A stretch of 20,873 nt of DNA from JAIRTY01 sp050257395 (GTDB lineage: Bacteria > Actinomycetota > Actinomycetes > Streptosporangiales > Streptosporangiaceae). Location: contig JBLMWU010000344.1 of the NCBI GenBank assembly GCA_050257395.1, positions 1 through 20,873 of the forward strand, read 5' to 3'. Shown piece after piece: positions 7,628-15,390 of the stretch. Under the pieces are notes generated by a model. The model had not been told where the DNA came from. It saw only the letters and a list, made by a program, of their open reading frames with translations, and ran no database searches. Both the position numbers and the translations under genes were made by a program. Positions within the stretch are counted from its first letter, which is position 1; every line of letters begins with the position of its first letter.

Positions 7628-8803
7628 GTGGGACTGACGAGCGGGACCTTCACCTGGCTCATGATCGCCGCGGCCGCCGGGTCGCTGACCGCGGTCGTCT
7701 GGGCCTGGCCCCGGCTGGCCGGGCGGCACCCGGCCGCGCTGGCGGGTCGGCTCGCCACCCTGGCCGGGGCGCAGGTGCTGGTCACAGCCGCCTTCCTGGT
7801 CTGGCTGAACGGGTACTTCGCGTTCTACGCCTCCTGGGGGCAGCTGCTCGGCGCGCCGCCGCCGCGGATGGCCGCGGCGGTGACCGGAACGGGCACCGGC
7901 GTGCCGCTGGCCGGGCTGACCATCCTGCGGTCCGGGCCCGGGCCGGTGCCGTGGGGCGGCGCGATGCCGCTGGCCGCGGCGCGGGGCAGCGCGGCCGGGC
8001 CGGGCGAGCTGGGCGCCCTGCCGGTGGCGGGGGAGCTGCTGCAGGTGGAGCTGCGTGGCCAGCGGACCGGCCTGGCCTCGGGGCCGGGCTACGTCTACCT
8101 GCCGCCGCAGTACTTCCAGCCGGCCTACGCCCGCACCCGCTTCCCGGCGCTGCTCGCGCTCACCGGGTACCCGGGCCAGGCGGGCAACCTCATCCACCAG
8201 CTCGGGCTGCCGGCGCTGTCCGCGCGGCTGACCGCGCTGGGCCGCATCCGCCCGGCGGTGCTGGTGATGCTCAACGTCTCACCGCTGATGCCGATGGACA
8301 CCGAGTGCACGGACGCGCCGGGCGGCCCGCAGGTGGAGTCGTTCTACGCCCAGGACGTCCCCGCCGCCATCGAGCGCGCGTTCCGGGTGACGGCCAGCCC
8401 GCGCGGCTGGGGGGTGCTGGGCTACTCGACCGGCGGCTACTGCGCGGCCAAGCTCGCCATGATGTACCCATCCCGGTTCTCCGCCGCGGTGTCACTGGCC
8501 GGCTACTACGACGCGGAGTGGGGGTACGCGCTGCGCCACCAGTGGGGCGGCAGCGCGGGCTACCGGGACGAGAACAACCTGGACTGGCGGCTGCGGCACC
8601 TGGCCGCCCCGCCGGTGTCGCTGCTGGTCACCTCCAGCCGGGTGGGCGAGCTCAGCCTGCCCGGGACGCTGTCCTTCCTGCGGCTCATCCACCCGCCGAT
8701 GCGGGGGTACTCGCTGATCGTGCCGCAGGGCGGGCACAACTTCCGGACCTGGGCCCGGGAGCTGCCGCAGAGCCTGGAGTGGCTCAGCCAGCGGCTGGAC
8801 TGA
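7628..8803 (+). CDS. membrane-anchored alpha/beta-hydrolase (esterase/mycolyltransferase-like fold)
   Basis: A 391-aa protein with two N-terminal hydrophobic helices (about 9-28 and 42-66), FYASWGQLLG, and an esterase domain of the PF00756 type facing the outside. The nucleophile elbow is GYSTG (S267) and the catalytic histidine is most likely H370 in VPQGGHNF; the acid is probably in the SSRVGE region near 341. Family members hydrolyse or transfer acyl esters, and antigen 85 is the best-known actinobacterial relative; the substrate here cannot be read. The GTG at 7628 has GGGGGAG about 7 nt upstream. It is 34 bp behind its serine-less paralogue, so the two are probably co-transcribed. Confidence 0.88.
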   Translation: MGLTSGTFTWLMIAAAAGSLTAVVWAWPRLAGRHPAALAGRLATLAGAQVLVTAAFLVWLNGYFAFYASWGQLLGAPPPRMAAAVTGTGTGVPLAGLTILRSGPGPVPWGGAMPLAAARGSAAGPGELGALPVAGELLQVELRGQRTGLASGPGYVYLPPQYFQPAYARTRFPALLALTGYPGQAGNLIHQLGLPALSARLTALGRIRPAVLVMLNVSPLMPMDTECTDAPGGPQVESFYAQDVPAAIERAFRVTASPRGWGVLGYSTGGYCAAKLAMMYPSRFSAAVSLAGYYDAEWGYALRHQWGGSAGYRDENNLDWRLRHLAAPPVSLLVTSSRVGELSLPGTLSFLRLIHPPMRGYSLIVPQGGHNFRTWARELPQSLEWLSQRLD

Positions 8804-8896
8804 CCGCGCGGGGCCGGGCCGGCGGCGGCGCAGCCCGTTCCCGGGGATCAGGACCCCGGCTTGGCGCGGCCTGCGCCGTTCCGGCCGGCCGCCTGG

Positions 8897-8924
8897 CTGT
8901 CACCTGCGCTGTTGTCGGTAGTCT
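8897..8924 (+). promoter_or_regulatory. likely sigma-70-type promoter for the VOC gene
   Basis: CTGTCA at 8897-8902, a 16-bp spacer, then TAGTCT at 8919-8924. Transcription would begin near 8931, giving a leader of about 40 nt before the ATG at 8973. Seen by eye only. Confidence 0.4.
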
Positions 8925-8972
8925 GGCGGAAAAGCCGCGCCGGGCCAGACGGGGGATGGCGGTGATGGCGGG

Positions 8973-9761
8973 ATGGCCGACGACTCGGAAACCGGCATCG
9001 TGGTCGATGTCGATCATGTCACCACAGTGCTGGACGGCCGGACAGCCCGGCTGGTCTTCTCGGCGCTCAGCCGGATGGGGCTGTTCGTGGCCTGGCCGTA
9101 TGTGGACTACGGGCCGTTCGCGACCGGCGGGGTCCGGCTCGGCAACCTGAACCTCGAGGTGATCGGGACCGGGAGCGAGGACGGGCCGCCGCCTGCGCAG
9201 GCGGGAGCGGAGGCCGCGGCGGACGGGGTCGGTGAGTGGCCGCGCCAGTTCGTCACCCTCGCGCCCTCCTCGCTGGCGGGCCTGACCGCGGAACTGGACG
9301 AGCGGGGCATCCGGCACGGCGAGCCGGAGCCGTTCGCGCCGGAGGAGGGCGCCGGGCCGCTGTACACCACGGTCGGCCTGCCCGACCTGGGCGGTGAGGA
9401 GCTGGCCGTCCAGTTCTGCGCCTACCCGGAGGGGCCGCGGACCGGCACGGTCGGCGCCCGCGACCTGGCGGGCGTGCAGCAGGTGGACCGGGTGGTGGTC
9501 GGCGCCAGCGACGCGGACCGGGCGCGCGAGCAGTGGGGGGCGCTGCTGTCGCCGGACCGGCCCGAGAGCGGCGGGACCTGGCGGCCCGGCCACGGCCCGG
9601 CGGTGGAGGTGCGGCCGGCCGAGGGCGACACAGTGCTCGAACTGGTGGTGCGGGTCGGCTCGCTCGCCACCGCGCGGGCCGCGTTCACCGCCGCCGGGCT
9701 GCAGGTGACCGGGGACGTGGTGGAGATCGGCACCCTCCCGACCCGCCTGGTCGCCGCCTAG
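8973..9761 (+). CDS. glyoxalase/bleomycin-resistance-like (VOC) two-domain protein
   Basis: A 262-aa cytosolic protein. The first half begins VDVDHVTTVLDGRTARLVFSALSRMGLFVAWPYVDYG and contains GGVRLGNLNLEVIG. The second half begins QQVDRVVVGASDADRAREQWGALLSP and ends with an ELVVRVGSLATARAAFTAAGLQV segment. Both halves follow the VOC beta-alpha-beta-beta-beta pattern: an opening xVDHVxxxxxD, a central LxLEVxG/GDTVLELV strand and a final variable-strand segment. VOC proteins include metal-dependent dioxygenases, isomerases and binding proteins; the ligand is not evident. The ATG at 8973 has only a weak site (GGCGGG). It stands alone between the hydrolases and the TetR gene, about 100 bp from the latter. 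Confidence 0.8.
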   Translation: MADDSETGIVVDVDHVTTVLDGRTARLVFSALSRMGLFVAWPYVDYGPFATGGVRLGNLNLEVIGTGSEDGPPPAQAGAEAAADGVGEWPRQFVTLAPSSLAGLTAELDERGIRHGEPEPFAPEEGAGPLYTTVGLPDLGGEELAVQFCAYPEGPRTGTVGARDLAGVQQVDRVVVGASDADRAREQWGALLSPDRPESGGTWRPGHGPAVEVRPAEGDTVLELVVRVGSLATARAAFTAAGLQVTGDVVEIGTLPTRLVAA

Positions 9762-9832
9762 CACCAGCCAGCGCCAGCCCGGCACCGCGCGGGCACGGGC
9801 CCGGCCTGCCGCGTGCACGGCGCCGCGATGCC

Positions 9833-9875
9833 TTGCGCATCCGCCGTTGCCAGACTAGCGTCTGGACATATGTCC
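9833..9875 (+). promoter_or_regulatory. leaderless promoter with palindromic operator at the TetR start
   Basis: TTGCGC (9833-9838), 17-bp spacer, TAGCGT (9856-9861), and the ATG at 9870 only 8 nt further, so the mRNA is probably leaderless. A perfect 12-bp palindrome, GGACATATGTCC (9864-9875), is centred on the start codon. The 17-nt stretch GTCTGGACATATGTCCG recurs, with one change, at 15404-15420 in front of the second arm. This is a likely autoregulatory TetR site. Confidence 0.65.
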
Positions 9876-10433
9876 GATCGACTCGCGCCCGAGGCCACCC
9901 GGCGGCTGCTCACCCCCAAGCAGGCCGACACGGTGCAGCGGCTCACCGAAGCCGGGGTGGCGGAAGTGCGGCGGTCCGGGTACGAGAGCCTGAGCATCCG
10001 GGACGTGGCCCGCCGGGCCGGGGTGGCCGCGGCGACCGCCTACACCTACTTCTCCTCCAAGGACCACCTGCTCACCGAGATCTTCTGGCGCCGCCTGAAC
10101 GCGCTGCCGCCGGTGGAGACCGCCGGGCCGCCGCGGGAACGGCTGGTCGCGGTGCTGCGGGAACTGGCGCTGCTGGTCACCGAGGAGCCGGGACTCGCCG
10201 CCGGCTGCACCGCCGCCATGTTCGGCAGCGAGCCGGACGTGCACCAGCTGCGTCTCTACATCGGCATGAAGATCCGCCAGCGGATCGAGGCCGCGGCCGG
10301 CGGCGGCACGCCAGCGGCCCGGCTGGTCGAGCTCGCCTACTACGGCGCCATGGTCGAGGCCGGCCTCGGCTACACCACCTACGAGCACATGGCGGACCAG
10401 CTGGCCGAGGCGGTCAGCGTCATCTGGGAGTGA
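9870..10433 (+). CDS. TetR-family regulator of the CYP51 locus
   Basis: A 187-aa DNA-binding repressor-type protein. The N-terminal domain is a clear TetR helix-turn-helix: TVQRLTEAGVAEVRRSGYESLSIRDVARRAGVAAATAYTYFSSKDHLLTEIFW (about residues 20-75). The C-terminal ligand domain is helical and shows no readable specificity. The ATG at 9870 is favoured over upstream frames because MSDRLAPEATRR starts the regulator and lies directly behind a -10 box. It corresponds in position to Rv0767c of M. tuberculosis. The P450 gene starts 3 nt after its stop, so it heads the operon. It probably binds the shared GGACAnATGTCC motif here and at 15,408, switching both arms in response to a lipid or acyl-type ligand; that assignment is inference. 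Confidence 0.9.
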   Translation: MSDRLAPEATRRLLTPKQADTVQRLTEAGVAEVRRSGYESLSIRDVARRAGVAAATAYTYFSSKDHLLTEIFWRRLNALPPVETAGPPRERLVAVLRELALLVTEEPGLAAGCTAAMFGSEPDVHQLRLYIGMKIRQRIEAAAGGGTPAARLVELAYYGAMVEAGLGYTTYEHMADQLAEAVSVIWE

Positions 10434-10436
10434 GCC

Positions 10437-11648
10437 GTGCCGTCAGCCCAGCAGGCCGTGGCGTTCAGCCCGTACGACTATCAGATCCACGAGGACCCGT
10501 ATCCGGCCTACCAGCGGCTGCGCACCGAGGCGCCGCTGTACCGCAACGACGAGCAGGACTTCTGGGCGCTGTCGCGGCACGCCGACGTGACGGCCGCGTT
10601 CCGCGACCCGGGCCGGTTCTCCAGCGCCAACGGGGTCTCCCTGGACCCGTCGGCCTGGGGCCCGTACGCGCACAAGACCATGTCCTTCCTGGCCCTGGAC
10701 CCGCCCCGGCACACCCGCATGCGGGCGCTGGTGTCCAAGGGCTTCACCCTGCGGCGGGTGCGCGACCTGGAAGACAGCATCCGGGCGCTCACCCGGCGGC
10801 ATCTGGGGGCGGCGCTGCGCCGGGGCGCCTTCGACTTCGTCGGCGACTTCGCCGGCCTGCTGCCGATGGACGTCATCTCCGAGCTGGTCGGCGTCCCCCA
10901 GGCCGACCGGGCCGAGCTGCGGCGGCTGGCGGACACCGTCGTGCACCGGGAAGACGGGCTGTTCGACGTCCCGCAGGCGGGCATGGAAGCCGCGCTCACG
11001 CTGGTGGGCTACTACGCCGACATGCTGGCCGGCCGCCGGGCCCGGCCGGCCGCGGACTGGCCGGAGGATCTCACGTCCGCGCTGATGGCAGCCGAGATCG
11101 ACGGCGACCGGCTGACCGACGACGAGATCATCGGCTTCCTGTTCCTGATGGTGGTGGCCGGCAACGAGACCACCACCAAGCTGCTCGCCAACGCCGTCTA
11201 CTGGGGCTGGCGGAACCCGGACCAGCTCGCCAAGCCGATGGGCGACCCGGCCAGAATCGGCTCCTGGATCGAGGAGACCCTGCGCTACGACGCCTCCTCC
11301 CAGATCATCGCGCGCACGGTGGCGGAGGACTTCACCAGCCACGGGCAGACCGTCCCGGCCGGCCAGCGGCTGCTGCTGCTGATCGGGTCGGCCAACCGGG
11401 ACCCGGCCGCGTTCCCCGACCCGGACCGCTACGACCTGGACCGCGACACCTCGGCGCTGATCAGCTTCGGGGCCGGCCGGCACTACTGCCTGGGCGCCAA
11501 CCTGGCCAGGCTGGAGGCTCAGGTCGCGCTCACCGAGTTCGCCCGGCAGGTCGCCCGCTACGAGATCGACGAGGCCGCCGCCGAGCGGGTGCACTCGGTC
11601 AACGTGCGCGGCTTCGCCACCCTGCCGGTAACCGTGGAGGTGCGCTGA
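10437..11648 (+). CDS. cytochrome P450 (CYP123-like)
   Basis: A 403-aa soluble P450 monooxygenase. Visible motifs: I-helix AGNETT (241-246) with the oxygen-activating Glu-Thr pair, EETLR as the K-helix ExxR, and heme loop FGAGRHYCLGANLARLE with C351 as the thiolate ligand. Length and motifs are complete. By position (between TetR and the SDR next to CYP51) it matches CYP123 (Rv0766c), whose substrate is not established. The GTG start at 10437 lies 3 nt behind the TetR stop, implying coupled translation. Electrons probably come from the ferredoxin encoded at 13812. No ferredoxin reductase lies in the window. Confidence 0.92.
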   Translation: MPSAQQAVAFSPYDYQIHEDPYPAYQRLRTEAPLYRNDEQDFWALSRHADVTAAFRDPGRFSSANGVSLDPSAWGPYAHKTMSFLALDPPRHTRMRALVSKGFTLRRVRDLEDSIRALTRRHLGAALRRGAFDFVGDFAGLLPMDVISELVGVPQADRAELRRLADTVVHREDGLFDVPQAGMEAALTLVGYYADMLAGRRARPAADWPEDLTSALMAAEIDGDRLTDDEIIGFLFLMVVAGNETTTKLLANAVYWGWRNPDQLAKPMGDPARIGSWIEETLRYDASSQIIARTVAEDFTSHGQTVPAGQRLLLLIGSANRDPAAFPDPDRYDLDRDTSALISFGAGRHYCLGANLARLEAQVALTEFARQVARYEIDEAAAERVHSVNVRGFATLPVTVEVR

Positions 11649-11650
11649 GC

Positions 11651-12445
11651 ATGCCGAGATTCGAGCCGCACCCGCAGCGGCGGACCACCGTGGTCACCGG
11701 GGCCTCCTCGGGCATCGGCGCCGCCACCGCCATCGCGCTGGCCACCGCCGGGCACCCGGTCGCGCTCGGGGCCCGGCGGGTGGGCAAGTGCGAGGAACTC
11801 GCCGCGACGATCCGGGCCGGCGGCGGCGAGGCCCTGGCCCTGCCGCTGGACGCGGCCGACGACGCGTCGGTGAAGAGCTTCACCGGGGCCGTGGCCAGCG
11901 AGCTGGGGCCCATCGAGATCCTCGTCAACGCCGCCGGCGACCTGGCGGCCCGGCCCGTGCACGAGATGGACACCGGCGAGTTCGCCCGCCAGCTCCAGGT
12001 CAACCTGGTCGGCGCCCACCGGCTGGTGTCGGCCGTCGTGCCGGGGATGGTCACCCGCCAGCGCGGCGACGTCGTGTTCATCTCCTCGGACGTGCTGCGC
12101 CTGCCGCGGCCGCGGATGGGCGCCTACGTGGCGGCGAAGCACGGGGTCGAGGGGATGGCGCGGACCATGCAGATGGAGCTGGAGGGCACCGGCGTGCGGG
12201 TCTCCATCATCCGGCCCGGGCCGACCATGACCGGCATGGGCATGGATTGGGAGCCGGAGACCACCCAGGCGGTGCTGGAGGACTGGGTGAAGTGGGGGCT
12301 GGCCAGGCATCCGTACTTCCTGCGGCCCTCGGACGTGGCCGCCGCGGTGACCGCCATCGTGTCGGCGCCGCGCGGAGCCCGCCTGAGCCTGATCGAGATC
12401 GACCCGGAAGCACCGCTCACCGCACGGCAGGAGGATCAGGGATGA
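11651..12445 (+). CDS. short-chain dehydrogenase/reductase (Rv0765c-like)
   Basis: A 264-aa classical SDR. The cofactor motif is TGASSGIG (residues 16-23), with GARR after the second strand suggesting NADP(H). NAAG is near residue 95, and the catalytic serine (ISSD, about 145-146) precedes Y159 and K163 (YVAAK). The C-terminal part RPGPTMTGMGMDW and the ending in RLSLIEIDPEAP match the mycobacterial neighbour of CYP51. It starts 2 nt after the P450 stop, and its own stop overlaps the CYP51 start (ATGA). It probably oxidises an alcohol, or reduces a ketone, made or used by the two P450s; the substrate is unknown. Confidence 0.9.
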   Translation: MPRFEPHPQRRTTVVTGASSGIGAATAIALATAGHPVALGARRVGKCEELAATIRAGGGEALALPLDAADDASVKSFTGAVASELGPIEILVNAAGDLAARPVHEMDTGEFARQLQVNLVGAHRLVSAVVPGMVTRQRGDVVFISSDVLRLPRPRMGAYVAAKHGVEGMARTMQMELEGTGVRVSIIRPGPTMTGMGMDWEPETTQAVLEDWVKWGLARHPYFLRPSDVAAAVTAIVSAPRGARLSLIEIDPEAPLTARQEDQG

Positions 12446-13812
12446 CCCTGCTGGAGCCGCGGCTGGTCTCCGGTGGCGCCGGCGGCGGCCACCTGGAGGA
12501 GCTGCGCCACGACCCCATCGCGCTGATGCGCCGGGTGCGCGCCGAGTGCGGCGACGTCGGCCGGTTCGACCTGGCCGGGCGGCCGGTGATCCTGCTGTCC
12601 GGGGCAGAGGCCAACGAGTTCTTCTTCCGGGCCCCGGACGAGGACCTGGACCAGGCGGAGGCCTACCCGTTCATGACGCCGATCTTCGGCCGGGGAGTGG
12701 TGTTCGACGCCCCGCCGGAGCGGCGCCGGGAGGCACTGCACAACCAGGCACTGCGCGGGGACATGATGCGCGGGCACGCGCAGACCATCGCCGACGAGGT
12801 GGACCGGATGGTGGCCGGGTGGGGCGGCGAGGGTGAGATCGACCTGCTGGACTGGTTCGCCGAGCTCACCATCTACACCTCCTCGGCCTGCCTGATCGGC
12901 CGGAAGTTCCGCGGGCAGCTCGACAGCCGGTTCGCCGCGCTCTACCACGACCTGGAGCGGGGCACCGACGCGATCGCCTACGTGGATCCCCATGCGCCGA
13001 TCGAGAGCTTCCGGCGGCGCGACCAGGCCCGGGCCGGCCTGGTGGAGCTGGTCAGCGGGATCATGGCCGGGCGGGCCGCGGCCCCGCCTCCCGCCCGCGA
13101 CGACCGGGACCTGCTGGACGTGCTCATGTCGCTGCGCAACCCGGACGGGACCGCGACGTTCTCCGCTGACGAGGTCACCGGCATGTTCATCTCGATGATG
13201 TTCGCCGGGCACCACACCAGCTCGGGCACGGCCGCCTGGACCCTGATCGAGCTGCTGCGCCATCCGGCCGTGCTGGCCGGTGTCGTCGCGGAGCTGGACG
13301 CGCTGTACGCGGGCGGCGCGGAGATCTCGTTCCAGGCGCTGCGGGCGATCCCCCGGCTGGAAGCCGCGGTCAAGGAGGCGCTGCGGCTGCACCCGCCGCT
13401 GATCCTGCTGCTGCGCGCCGCCACCAGGGAACTGGCGGTGCAGGGCTACCGGGTGCCGGCCGGCGCGCTGGTCGGCGCCAGCCCGGCCATCTCCAACCGG
13501 ATCGCCGCGGACTTCCCGGACCCGGACGCGTTCGCGCCGGAGCGCTACGCCGAGCCGCGGCAGGAGGACCTGGTCAACCGCTGGACCTGGATCCCGTTCG
13601 GGGCCGGGCGGCACCGGTGCGTCGGCGCGAACTTCGCCATGATCCAGCTCAAGGCCATCTTCTCGGTGCTGCTGCGGGACTGGACGTTCGAGCTGGCCCA
13701 GCCGCCGGACAGCTACCGCAACGACCACTCCAAGATGGTGGTCCAGCTCGCCCAGCCGTGCGTGGTGCGCTACCGCCGCCGGGACGCGGGCGCCGCCGGG
13801 GCGGTCGCCTGA
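12442..13812 (+). CDS. cyp51: sterol 14-alpha-demethylase CYP51
   Basis: A 456-aa P450 that follows M. tuberculosis CYP51 along its length, as I know that sequence. Shared stretches include SGGxxxHLEE, ANEFFFRA, AYPFMTPIFG, GVVFDA, LTIYTSSACLIG, the I-helix MFAGHHTSSGTA (F254, H257-H258-T259), LRLHPPL, NRWTWIPFGAGRHRCVGA (C393 heme ligand) and SYRNDHSKMVVQ near the end. CYP51 removes the 14-alpha-methyl of lanosterol-type sterols in three oxidations. In mycobacteria the true physiological substrate is unsettled because sterol synthesis is absent. GGAGG lies 8 nt before the ATG, which overlaps the SDR stop. The ferredoxin start overlaps its stop by one base (TGATG). Identification is firm. Confidence 0.97.
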   Translation: MTLLEPRLVSGGAGGGHLEELRHDPIALMRRVRAECGDVGRFDLAGRPVILLSGAEANEFFFRAPDEDLDQAEAYPFMTPIFGRGVVFDAPPERRREALHNQALRGDMMRGHAQTIADEVDRMVAGWGGEGEIDLLDWFAELTIYTSSACLIGRKFRGQLDSRFAALYHDLERGTDAIAYVDPHAPIESFRRRDQARAGLVELVSGIMAGRAAAPPPARDDRDLLDVLMSLRNPDGTATFSADEVTGMFISMMFAGHHTSSGTAAWTLIELLRHPAVLAGVVAELDALYAGGAEISFQALRAIPRLEAAVKEALRLHPPLILLLRAATRELAVQGYRVPAGALVGASPAISNRIAADFPDPDAFAPERYAEPRQEDLVNRWTWIPFGAGRHRCVGANFAMIQLKAIFSVLLRDWTFELAQPPDSYRNDHSKMVVQLAQPCVVRYRRRDAGAAGAVA

Positions 13813-14006
13813 TGCGGATCGAGGCCGACCTGGACCTGTGCCAGGGCCACGCCATGTGCGAGATGGAGGCGCCCGCCGTGTTCTCCGTCCCCCGCAAGGG
13901 CAAGGTCACCGTGCTCGATCCCGCGCCGCCGGGCAGCGAGCGGGCCGCCGTCGAGGCCGCGGTCCGCTACTGCCCCACCCAGGCACTCAAGCTGATCGAG
14001 GACTGA
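13812..14006 (+). CDS. 3Fe-4S-type ferredoxin, redox partner of the P450s
   Basis: A 64-aa ferredoxin with C10-QGHAM-C16 and C54-P. The position that holds the second cysteine in 4Fe-4S ferredoxins is H13, leaving three cysteine ligands, as in the ferredoxins that accompany actinobacterial P450s (Rv0763c is the positional counterpart). It should hand single electrons to CYP51 and probably to the CYP123-like enzyme. The ATG overlaps the CYP51 stop, so the pair is translationally coupled. Confidence 0.94.
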   Translation: MRIEADLDLCQGHAMCEMEAPAVFSVPRKGKVTVLDPAPPGSERAAVEAAVRYCPTQALKLIED

Positions 14007-14033
14007 TCCACCGATACCAGGCAGGAGGCCGGG

Positions 14034-14585
14034 ATGGCCGCGTTCCCCCGTGCGGAGCTCGAGGAGATGGTGCAGCGCTGGCTGGACGCCAACCGCCGCT
14101 GCGAGGAGCAGGGCGACTGGCGCCCGCTCGCTGAGATGTACACGCCCGACGCCACCTACGGCTGGAACATGGGCCCGGGCGAGGAGTTCATGGCCGCCGG
14201 CCGGGACCAGATCCGCGACATCGCGCTGGCCCTGGAAATGGGCGGCCTGGACGGCTGGTCCTACCCGTACCAGCGGGTGCTGATCGACGACGTGCAGGGC
14301 GAGGTCGTCGGGTTCTGGAAGCAGGTGGCCGGCGCCACCCGGCCCGGCGGCGGCCACTACGAGGTGGCCGGCATCGGCGGCAGCTGGTTCCGCTACGCCG
14401 GCGGCTGGCAGTGGGACTGGCAGCGTGACTTCTTCGACCTCGGCAACGTCACCTCGCTGTTCGTGGAGATGATCAAGGCGGACGCGCTGTCGGACGGGAT
14501 GAAGAAGCGGATGGAGCGCGCCGTGTCCGGGGAGAAGCTGCCCGGCCACTACCCGCTCGGCGGGGGGCCTGCGGCACTCTGGTGA
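14034..14585 (+). CDS. NTF2/SnoaL-like protein (Rv0762c-like)
   Basis: A 183-aa protein with a SnoaL/NTF2-like look: LEEMVQRWLDANRRCEEQGDWRPLAEMYTPDATYGWNMGPGEEFMAAGRDQIRDIALALEM in the first half, and aromatic-rich strands (GFWKQVAG..., GGSWFRYAGGWQWDWQRDFFD) in the second. This cone-shaped fold binds or isomerises hydrophobic ligands, steroids among them. Specific catalytic residues cannot be assigned with confidence. GGAGG lies just before the ATG, 27 nt after the ferredoxin stop. It is the last gene of arm 1 and stands where Rv0762c stands next to the mycobacterial ferredoxin. Confidence 0.85.
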   Translation: MAAFPRAELEEMVQRWLDANRRCEEQGDWRPLAEMYTPDATYGWNMGPGEEFMAAGRDQIRDIALALEMGGLDGWSYPYQRVLIDDVQGEVVGFWKQVAGATRPGGGHYEVAGIGGSWFRYAGGWQWDWQRDFFDLGNVTSLFVEMIKADALSDGMKKRMERAVSGEKLPGHYPLGGGPAALW

Positions 14586-14593
14586 GGCGGGGG

Positions 14594-14677
14594 GCGCGGG
14601 CGGGGCGGGCGGACCCTCCGCTCCGCTCGCCGCGCTCGCTCTTCATCCGCTCCGGGTTCCGCCCGCCCCGCCCGCGC
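14594..14677. terminator. bidirectional hairpin terminator
   Basis: Two perfectly complementary 20-nt GC arms (14594-14613 and 14658-14677) are separated by a 44-nt loop. The stem can extend by three more pairs inward past one bulged base. It lies exactly between two convergent genes (stops at 14585 and 14704). There is no U tract, as is common in high-GC actinobacteria. Confidence 0.75.
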
Positions 14678-14703
14678 TGGGGTGCTGTCAGGTGGCGGCT
14701 GGC

Positions 14704-15390
14704 TTACTCCGCGGCGGGGGGTGGCGGGATGTGGGGGGTGCCGTCGCGCAGGGGCGGGAACTCGAACGTCGCGGCGGTGGTGCCCCGGGTCAGCCGGGTG
14801 ATATCGGCTTCCGCCAGCACCTCGGTGTCGTCGTCGATGGTGACCTCCCAGCGGCACACCGGCACCCGGCCGGCCGGTGCCCGGGGCGGCCGGTGCACCG
14901 GGCGGATGCGCGCCTTCGGGTTCACCGCCTGCGCGGTCACGTCGAACGTGCCGTCCTCGATCGTGTGGCACATGCCGCGCACCGGGCGCTCGCCCCAGGG
15001 CTCCACGTCCAGCAGCGCGCCGCACGAGCGGAGCTGGAAGAAGCCGTGCTGCTCGTCCACCACCTCGTACTCGACGTCCATGTAGTGCTGCGCGAAACCG
15101 GGGTCGAGCTGCAGCTGCTTGAAGATCGCCGGGACGCCGTCGCCCTCGATGTTCATGATCTTGCGGATGCGCTCGGTGTAGATGGGGCTGGCGCCGCGCC
15201 ACTCGTCGATCGCGATCTCCTCGACGGCGCGCTGGCCGTAGCGCATCCCGATCGAGGCGAAGACCGAGCGGTCCAGCAGCTGCACGATCAGCGCGAACTC
15301 GCGGACCAGGCGGACCAGCGCCTCCTTGGAGAGATCCTCGAAGCGGAAGTCCGGATCGAATTCGCCGGAATAGTCCTTGCGGTCAGCCAT
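14704..15390 (-). CDS. uncharacterised protein in the CYP51 regulon (possibly DUF6125/ATC-hydrolase-like)
   Basis: A 228-aa soluble protein starting MADRKDYSGEFDPDFRFEDLSKEALVRLVREFALIVQLLD. The first half is helical (SVFASIGMRYGQRAVEEIAIDEWRGASPIYTERIRKIMNIEG). The middle has strands around a conserved-looking cysteine: YMDVEYEVVDEQHGFFQLRSCGALLDVEPWGE...GMCHTIEDG. The ending is proline-rich. This layout recalls the DUF6125 and L-2-amino-thiazoline-4-carboxylic-acid-hydrolase-like groups, but I cannot confirm it. The ATG at 15390 is supported by a leaderless promoter: TTGTTC, 17-bp spacer, TACAGT, then 7 nt to the start, reading leftwards. It shares a 23-bp intergenic region and the TetR-type operator with the divergent SDR, so it is probably controlled with the pathway. 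Confidence 0.8.
   Translation of the reverse strand: MADRKDYSGEFDPDFRFEDLSKEALVRLVREFALIVQLLDRSVFASIGMRYGQRAVEEIAIDEWRGASPIYTERIRKIMNIEGDGVPAIFKQLQLDPGFAQHYMDVEYEVVDEQHGFFQLRSCGALLDVEPWGERPVRGMCHTIEDGTFDVTAQAVNPKARIRPVHRPPRAPAGRVPVCRWEVTIDDDTEVLAEADITRLTRGTTAATFEFPPLRDGTPHIPPPPAAE

Noticed and set aside
9533..11650. Upstream in-frame extension of the SDR gene at 11651
   Set aside because: The extension runs through the TetR and P450 genes in the wrong frame and is compositionally biased. The SDR family start fits ATG 11651.
12436..13728. Long minus-strand frame opposite CYP51
   Set aside because: Shadow frame; CYP51 on the plus strand is unmistakable.
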